From a bacterium (lineage in GTDB: Bacteria > Planctomycetota > B15-G4 > JADJEK01): a stretch of 6,236 nt of DNA. The stretch is from assembly GCA_030428825.1 (NCBI GenBank), contig JAUIEL010000430.1:1-6236 (forward strand). The letters are read 5' to 3'. The position numbers were made by a program, and so were the translations under genes. Positions 1 to 3,569 of this stretch are shown here, piece after piece. Each line of letters opens with the position of its first letter. Position 1 is the first letter of the stretch. Under the pieces are notes generated by a model, which had not been told where the DNA came from, did not search any database, and saw only the letters and a program-made list of their open reading frames with translations.

Positions 1-44
1 TCTTCCTGCCGATCCTCAAGGTCATGGACAACTTCTCGAAGTGA
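1..44 (+). CDS. C-terminal tail of an unidentified upstream protein (partial)
   Basis: Only the last 13 codons and the TGA at 42-44 are present, reading FLPILKVMDNFSK in the frame that starts at base 3. The tail is hydrophobic and then polar. A hydrophobic segment with L-P-I just before the end resembles the C-termini of type II secretion/type IV pilus inner-membrane F proteins (GspF/PilC), but 13 residues cannot establish that. The stop codon sits inside the ribosome binding site of the following kinase gene, so the two genes are probably co-transcribed and translationally coupled. That the stretch is coding is likely from this tight junction; the identity is a guess. Confidence 0.5.
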   Translation, partial: FLPILKVMDNFSK

Positions 45-50
45 GGTGAT
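43..50 (+). promoter_or_regulatory. Ribosome binding site supporting a CTG start
   Basis: The sequence GAGGTGAT is an eight-base match to the sequence complementary to the usual 16S rRNA 3' end. It overlaps the TGA stop of the upstream gene at 42-44. Its AGG core ends six bases before the CTG at 53, which is a normal spacing. No ATG, GTG or TTG in the kinase frame lies at a suitable distance, so this site is the main argument for initiation at CTG. Confidence 0.6.
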
Positions 51-52
51 CG

Positions 53-1549
53 CTGTCCCTCCGGACGCGCCTGCTGTTCGGGATCGTCCTGGTCAACCTG
101 GCCGCGTTCTGCCTGCTGGCGTTCGCAGTCGCGCGGGACGCCGAGCGTCGTGACGTCGCCCGCTCCCAGGCCGAGGGGCGCGTCCGGGACGTCGTCGTCG
201 AGTTCGGCAAGACGATCTTCGCGTCGTTCTTCGCGGACCTCGACTTCGCGCGCCTCTCCCTGAAGCAGCTCCTCGAGAAGGAGTTCTGGGAGCTCGCGGT
301 CGACGCGTACATCACCGACTTCGCGACCGACGTGGCCGGGAAGGTCCTGTCCGGCGACATCGGGATCAACCCGCTCGGCGCGTACGACGACGAGTCGGCC
401 GAGCTCCGCGCCGAGAACCTCGACCTGCTGGTGGCGGCGTACGACACCGAGCGCGTGCAGCGGCGCGGCGACGTGATCGCGATCCCGCTCCACTCGCGGC
501 GGGGCGCCCAGCGGCAGCGGTGGGGGGCGGCGTACATCCGCCTCGCGATCCCGGCCCTCCCCGCCCTCCCGCGCGGGACCGACGTCGCCACGGTGGCGGT
601 GATCCTCGCGGTCTCGACGCTGGTCGTCGTCGGGTTCGTCTTCCTGCTGCTGCACCTGCTGGTGCTGAACCCGCTGTCGCGCATCTCCGAGGCGGCGACG
701 CGGGTCTCCGCGGGGCGGTTCGACGTGCCGGTCGAGAAGACCGGGCGCCACGACGAGATCGACGACCTGATCGACTCGTTCAACGCGATGATGGGGGAGA
801 TCGGGCAGAAGCGGGAGGCGCTCGAGCGGCGGGTCGAGGAGATGGTCCGGAAGATGCGGCTGACCGAGCAGCGGCTCGTCCTGACCGACCGTCTCGCCGC
901 GATGGGGACGCTCGCCGCGGGGATCGCGCACGAGATCAACAACCCGCTCGGCGGGATGTTGAACGCGGTCCAGGCGATGAAGCGGCGCGGCGGCCTCTCG
1001 GAGCGGAACGAGCGGTACCTCACGCTGGTGGAGGACGGCCTCTCGCGGATCCGCGACGTCACCCAGCGCGTGCTCCGGTTCGGACCGAACCGCTCCGGCG
1101 CCGAGTCGGCGTCGCTCCGCGAGATCGTCGACGACGCGGCCCGCTTCTCGAAGCACCGGCTCGACCGGTCGAACGTCCGGCTCGAGGTCGACGTCGACCC
1201 GGACGCGCGGGTCCGGGGCGACCCGGCGTCGCTCGGCCAGGTCTTCCTGAACTTGGTGCTGAACGCCCTCGACGCCCTCCGGAGCGACGGGGAGCGGACG
1301 ATCCGGATCGTCGGTCGGCGCGTCCCGGAGGGGGTCCACGTCGTGGTCGAGGACACCGGGGAGGGGATGACCGACGACGAGCGGAGCCAGGCGTTCAACC
1401 TCTTCTTCACCACCAAGGAGGCCGGGAAGGGGACCGGGCTCGGCCTCTCGATCGTCCACCAGATCGTGACCGAGCACGGCGGGACGATCGAGATCGAGTC
1501 GGAGCCGGGCGTCGGCACGGAGATCCACCTCCACCTCCCGGCGGCCTGA
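53..1549 (+). CDS. Membrane sensor histidine kinase with HAMP domain, probable CTG start
   Basis: This is a two-component sensor kinase that would autophosphorylate a histidine and pass the phosphate to a response regulator. From CTG at 53 it is 498 residues. The first TM segment is at about 7-27 (LLFGIVLVNLAAF), followed by an extracytoplasmic region of about 150 residues that I cannot assign to a sensor family. The second TM segment is at about 178-205. A HAMP domain follows (about 205-255, with N-P-L and DEIDDLIDSFN), then a short coiled coil. The HisKA H-box is IAHEINNPL with the phospho-accepting His at 293. The ATPase domain has an N-box (NLVLNALDAL, about 400-409), G1 (DTGEGM, 434-439), F-box (FNLFFTTK) and G2 (GKGTGLGLSI, 458-467), all intact. 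The H-box resembles NtrB/AtoS-type kinases. A GTG at 332 would remove the first TM and part of the sensor, so it is an unlikely start. No response regulator is present, so the partner and stimulus are unknown. Confidence 0.93.
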   Translation: MSLRTRLLFGIVLVNLAAFCLLAFAVARDAERRDVARSQAEGRVRDVVVEFGKTIFASFFADLDFARLSLKQLLEKEFWELAVDAYITDFATDVAGKVLSGDIGINPLGAYDDESAELRAENLDLLVAAYDTERVQRRGDVIAIPLHSRRGAQRQRWGAAYIRLAIPALPALPRGTDVATVAVILAVSTLVVVGFVFLLLHLLVLNPLSRISEAATRVSAGRFDVPVEKTGRHDEIDDLIDSFNAMMGEIGQKREALERRVEEMVRKMRLTEQRLVLTDRLAAMGTLAAGIAHEINNPLGGMLNAVQAMKRRGGLSERNERYLTLVEDGLSRIRDVTQRVLRFGPNRSGAESASLREIVDDAARFSKHRLDRSNVRLEVDVDPDARVRGDPASLGQVFLNLVLNALDALRSDGERTIRIVGRRVPEGVHVVVEDTGEGMTDDERSQAFNLFFTTKEAGKGTGLGLSIVHQIVTEHGGTIEIESEPGVGTEIHLHLPAA

Positions 1550-1573
1550 CCGCCCCGAGGCGGCGCGGAGCGG

Positions 1574-1613
1574 TCCGGGAGGGGGTTTTCCCGCTTGCGT
1601 TCCCCCTTCCGGA
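1574..1613 (+). terminator. Hairpin downstream of the kinase gene, possible terminator
   Basis: The arms 1574-1585 (TCCGGGAGGGGG) and 1602-1613 (CCCCCTTCCGGA) can form 12 continuous pairs including one G-U, around a 16-base loop that begins with TTTT. The stem begins 24 bases after the kinase stop. No T-run follows it, so this is not a canonical intrinsic terminator; it could stop transcription with Rho, protect the 3' end of the mRNA, or act in the leader of the next gene. Confidence 0.45.
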
Positions 1614-1624
1614 ATCCGTATCGT
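1595..1624 (+). promoter_or_regulatory. Weak sigma70-like promoter candidate for the 132-aa gene
   Basis: TTGCGT at 1595-1600 and TATCGT at 1619-1624 are separated by 18 bases and match the -35 and -10 consensus at three and four of six positions. In such GC-rich DNA the TAT-containing hexamer stands out slightly. It lies 34 bases upstream of the ATG at 1658, so the leader would be short. It overlaps the hairpin at 1574-1613. The match is weak and could be chance. Confidence 0.22.
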
Positions 1625-1657
1625 CCCGCAGATCCCGGATCGAGTCCGACCACGCCC

Positions 1658-2056
1658 ATGTCCCGACGTCTCCTCGACTTCCTGCTCGGCGCCCTCACCG
1701 CCACCGCTCTGGTGGGGTGGTGGTCGGCGTCGCGGGGGGGAGAGGTCGTCGCCGCGCCGGCTCCTGGCGCGGGTGACGAGTTCCTGATGACGACGGGGAC
1801 GGCGGCTCACGGCGGGGCGCTCCTGTTCGTGCTCAACACACGCACGCGGACGCTCAACGTCTACGAGGCCGAGGGCGGGAGCCGCGCCACGCGCGGCGTC
1901 ACGTTCGTGGCGAGTCGGAAGATCGAGAGGGATCTGTACGTGACGGGTTACAATGACAAGTCGGAGTACTCCTACCAGGATCTGGTGGAGCGGATCCGCG
2001 CCGAAGAGGCGCGGACCGGCTCCGACCGACCGAGCGGGTCGGACGACCGGAACTGA
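1658..2056 (+). CDS. Small membrane-anchored or exported protein of unknown function
   Basis: The protein has 132 residues from ATG at 1658. The N-terminus is MSRRLLDFLLGALTATALVG: two arginines, then a hydrophobic stretch to about residue 20, which fits a signal peptide or signal anchor. A low-complexity Ala/Gly/Pro segment follows. The core at about 53-65 (ALLFVLNTRTRTL), continuing into NVYEAEGG and later ASRKIERDL with TGYNDKSEYSY, resembles small exported proteins I associate with planctomycetes, in which a short beta-rich domain carries a V-L-[ND]-T-x-T pattern. No function is known to me. The C-terminus is charged and probably disordered. An in-frame TTG at 1595 would add 21 residues ahead of the signal sequence and lies within a hairpin loop, so ATG is preferred although it has no strong Shine-Dalgarno sequence. 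The gene ends 21 bases before the next one, which suggests co-transcription. Confidence 0.75.
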   Translation: MSRRLLDFLLGALTATALVGWWSASRGGEVVAAPAPGAGDEFLMTTGTAAHGGALLFVLNTRTRTLNVYEAEGGSRATRGVTFVASRKIERDLYVTGYNDKSEYSYQDLVERIRAEEARTGSDRPSGSDDRN

Positions 2057-2077
2057 GTCGGACGCTGGAGGCAGAAC

Positions 2078-2653
2078 GTGGCCGAGGACTTCTATTCGTT
2101 CGAGAAGGTGCTTCGTGAGCTTCACCTCCAGGAGGAGGAGCTGAAGAAGCTCGTCTCCGAGGGCGAGATCCGCGCCTTCCGCGACGACGACAAGATGAAG
2201 TTCAAGAAGGAGGACATCGAGCGCTTCAAGACGACGGGGGGAGACCTCCCGACGATCGAGGCGCCCTCCGGCGAACTGACCGAGGAGCTGTTCGGGGACG
2301 ACGACGGCGGCGGCGACGACGTCGGCATGGTCACCCAGCAGATCGACGACTCCTCGTTCCTCGAGGAGGACGTCGGCGAGATCGAGCCGATCGAGCTCGA
2401 GTCGGCCCCCGAGCCGGCCGCCGCCGGTCGCTCGCGCCGGAAGGCGCCGGGCCGCGCGGCCGCGACGCAGACGCGTCGCCGGGCCGAGACGGAGGAGGTC
2501 GCGACCGAAGGGACCGGCATGCAGGTGCTGCTCGTCCTCGGGGCGATCGTTCTCCTGTACGGCATCATCGTCGCCTTCAACGCGGCGGAGGTCCAGAAGA
2601 CCGGCCTGACGTCCGGCTTCGCGAACTTCGTCAACGACAACTTCCTCAAGTAG
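2078..2653 (+). CDS. Excisionase/MerR-like HTH protein with C-terminal membrane anchor
   Basis: The protein has 191 residues from GTG at 2078, with GGAGG at 2067-2071 six bases upstream. Residues about 4-51 (FYSFEKVLRELHL, then KKLVSEGEIRAFRD, then MKFKKEDIERFK) fit the compact winged-helix fold of the excisionase/MerR/BldC type, in which a helix pair is followed by G-x-I-x-x-[FY]-R and a closing helix. Residues about 55-112 form an Asp/Glu-rich linker. Residues about 118-135 are Arg/Ala-rich and basic. A single TM helix lies at about 148-168 (MQVLLVLGAIVLLYGIIVAF), leaving a 23-residue tail. The HTH would be cytoplasmic and tethered to the membrane. Whether it binds DNA is unproven; in this fold family the domain can also mediate protein contacts. 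It is probably in an operon with the 132-aa gene. Coding status is secure, function unknown. Confidence 0.87.
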   Translation: MAEDFYSFEKVLRELHLQEEELKKLVSEGEIRAFRDDDKMKFKKEDIERFKTTGGDLPTIEAPSGELTEELFGDDDGGGDDVGMVTQQIDDSSFLEEDVGEIEPIELESAPEPAAAGRSRRKAPGRAAATQTRRRAETEEVATEGTGMQVLLVLGAIVLLYGIIVAFNAAEVQKTGLTSGFANFVNDNFLK

Positions 2654-2665
2654 GAGTCGGCCTCG

Positions 2666-2701
2666 CCGCGACGGCGCCGGGTCGCTCGGCGGTCGTCGCG
2701 G
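2666..2701 (+). terminator. GC-rich hairpin after the HTH gene, possible terminator
   Basis: The outer arms CCGCGACG (2666-2673) and CGTCGCGG (2694-2701) pair perfectly over eight bases. Inside, CGCCG (2675-2679) pairs with CGGCG (2687-2691) around a seven-base loop, with only a one-by-two-base internal loop between the stems. It starts 13 bases after the TAG stop at 2651-2653. There is no T-run, so it is a candidate Rho-assisted or U-independent terminator rather than a textbook one. Confidence 0.45.
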
Positions 2702-2717
2702 AGGGATCGATCGGCTC

Positions 2718-2744
2718 CGTCGCCGCGCGACCCGCGCGGCGGCG
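2718..2744 (+). terminator. Second strong hairpin in tandem, possible terminator
   Basis: The arms CGCCGCGCG (2721-2729) and CGCGCGGCG (2733-2741) pair over nine G-C pairs around the three-base loop ACC. Three more pairs (one G-U) extend the stem to 2718 and 2744. It lies 16 bases after the preceding hairpin. Such a tight GC stem is stable even against the local GC background. Together with the hairpin at 2666-2701 it suggests a transcription boundary before the lipoprotein gene. Confidence 0.45.
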
Positions 2745-2842
2745 AGGAAGCACGAGCAGAGGTGGACCTCGGTCGGCCGGCGGCCGAGCGGGGTCCCGGC
2801 GATCGATACCGGTCCGAACAGGCACGGGGAGGTGCCGCGAAC

Positions 2843-3547
2843 ATGAACCGACATCCTTGGATTCTCCTGGCGATCACCGGCGCGCTCGCGTCGGGGTGTG
2901 TCTCTCGTTCGGCCTATCAGGAGAAGGTCGACGAGCTGCAGCAGGCGAAGGCCCAGCTCCGGCAGGTCAGCGACATCGCGCAGCAGTACGGCAGCCAGGT
3001 CGACGGGCTCGAGACCGAGCGCTCGAAGCTGCAGCAGCAGAACTCGATGCTCCGCTCGAGCAACGACGACTACAACCGGCGGCTCTCCGAGATGATGGCC
3101 GAGCTCGAGAAGCGGCCGACCGGCGAGGCCCCGCGGGGCGACGGACCGGTGCAGATCGTCCCGACCGGCAACGGCTACGCGTACCGCATCGACGGCGGCT
3201 TCCTCTTCTCGCCCGGCAAGTCCGAGCTGAAGGCGTCCGCCAAGAAGCAGATCGCCGAGATCGCCGAGCAGCTGCTCCAGAACGGTCACCGCATCGAGGT
3301 CGCCGGGCACACCGACACCGATCCGGTGAAGGTGACGAAGGCGCAGTACCCGCTCGGCAACATCCAGCTCGGCACGTCGCGCGCGCTCTCCGTCTGGGAG
3401 GAGCTCTCGACGGCGGGCGTCCCGCGGGACCGGATGTTCGTGTCGTCGTACGGCGAGTACGAGCCGGTCGCCGATCCGGCGAAGAAGGCGGAGAACCGCC
3501 GCGTCGAGCTGCGGGTCATCGTCGAGGAGCCCGAGCAGCTCCAGTGA
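2843..3547 (+). CDS. OmpA/Pal-family peptidoglycan-associated lipoprotein
   Basis: This is a predicted outer-envelope lipoprotein that tethers to peptidoglycan. It has 234 residues from ATG at 2843, with GGGGAGG at 2826-2832 upstream. The signal peptide is at 1-18, with lipobox L-A-S-G-C and lipidated Cys at 19; Ala rather than Leu is at -3, acceptable but not ideal. Residues about 23-90 form a Gln/Glu-rich coiled coil (YQEKVDELQQAKAQL). The OmpA C-terminal domain spans about 113-228: the opening strand YRIDGGFLFSPGKSEL, then AGHTDTDPV (155-162), RALSVWEEL, and the closing ENRRVEL (217-223). The Asp of the H-T-D motif and the Arg of N-R-R-V-E-L are the usual peptidoglycan-contacting positions. 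The insertion between HTDTDP and the SRAL helix is longer than in E. coli Pal and recalls MotB-like variants. It is followed 22 bases later by the SUMF1-type gene. No other tol-pal gene is in the window, so the symbol pal is not assigned. Confidence 0.9.
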   Translation: MNRHPWILLAITGALASGCVSRSAYQEKVDELQQAKAQLRQVSDIAQQYGSQVDGLETERSKLQQQNSMLRSSNDDYNRRLSEMMAELEKRPTGEAPRGDGPVQIVPTGNGYAYRIDGGFLFSPGKSELKASAKKQIAEIAEQLLQNGHRIEVAGHTDTDPVKVTKAQYPLGNIQLGTSRALSVWEELSTAGVPRDRMFVSSYGEYEPVADPAKKAENRRVELRVIVEEPEQLQ

Positions 3548-3569
3548 CCGGACCCGACGGAGGCGCGGC

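Larger units (their letters stand above)
2654..2842 (+). other. Intergenic region with tandem hairpins, no gene seen
   Basis: This 189-base gap holds the two hairpins at 2666-2701 and 2718-2744 and a weaker one (TCGGCC at 2773-2778 with GGCCGA at 2782-2787, loop GGC). A palindromic GATCGATC lies at 2706-2713. An in-frame GTG at 2762 would add 27 residues to the lipoprotein but would place its signal peptide internally, so the region is judged non-coding. I found no convincing -35/-10 pair; the promoter for the lipoprotein gene, if present, is of an unrecognised type. Confidence 0.55.

Noticed and set aside
332..1549. Kinase beginning at GTG 332
   Set aside because: This would delete the first TM helix and about 60 residues of the sensor region, which are in frame and protein-like back to base 53. 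There is a strong ribosome binding site upstream of 53.
1595..1657. N-terminal extension of the 132-aa protein from TTG 1595
   Set aside because: The 21 extra residues are Pro/Arg/Ser-rich and would displace the signal sequence, and the codons lie in the hairpin loop and right arm. It is not fully excluded, because a G-rich stretch precedes the TTG at usable spacing.
22..1704. Antisense reading frame of 560 codons over the kinase gene
   Set aside because: Its Ser/Arg-rich translation has no domain, and it runs across the kinase, the intergenic hairpin and the start of the next gene. The sense strand carries a complete set of histidine-kinase motifs.
520..1776. Sense-strand frame of 418 codons overlapping the kinase
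   Set aside because: This is an alternative-frame shadow with an Arg/Gly/Pro/Asp-rich translation. It crosses the kinase stop and shows no family motif.
2762..2842. N-terminal extension of the OmpA/Pal lipoprotein from GTG 2762
   Set aside because: It would bury the signal peptide and lipobox 27 residues inside the protein. ATG at 2843 has a good ribosome binding site and gives a normal lipoprotein signal.
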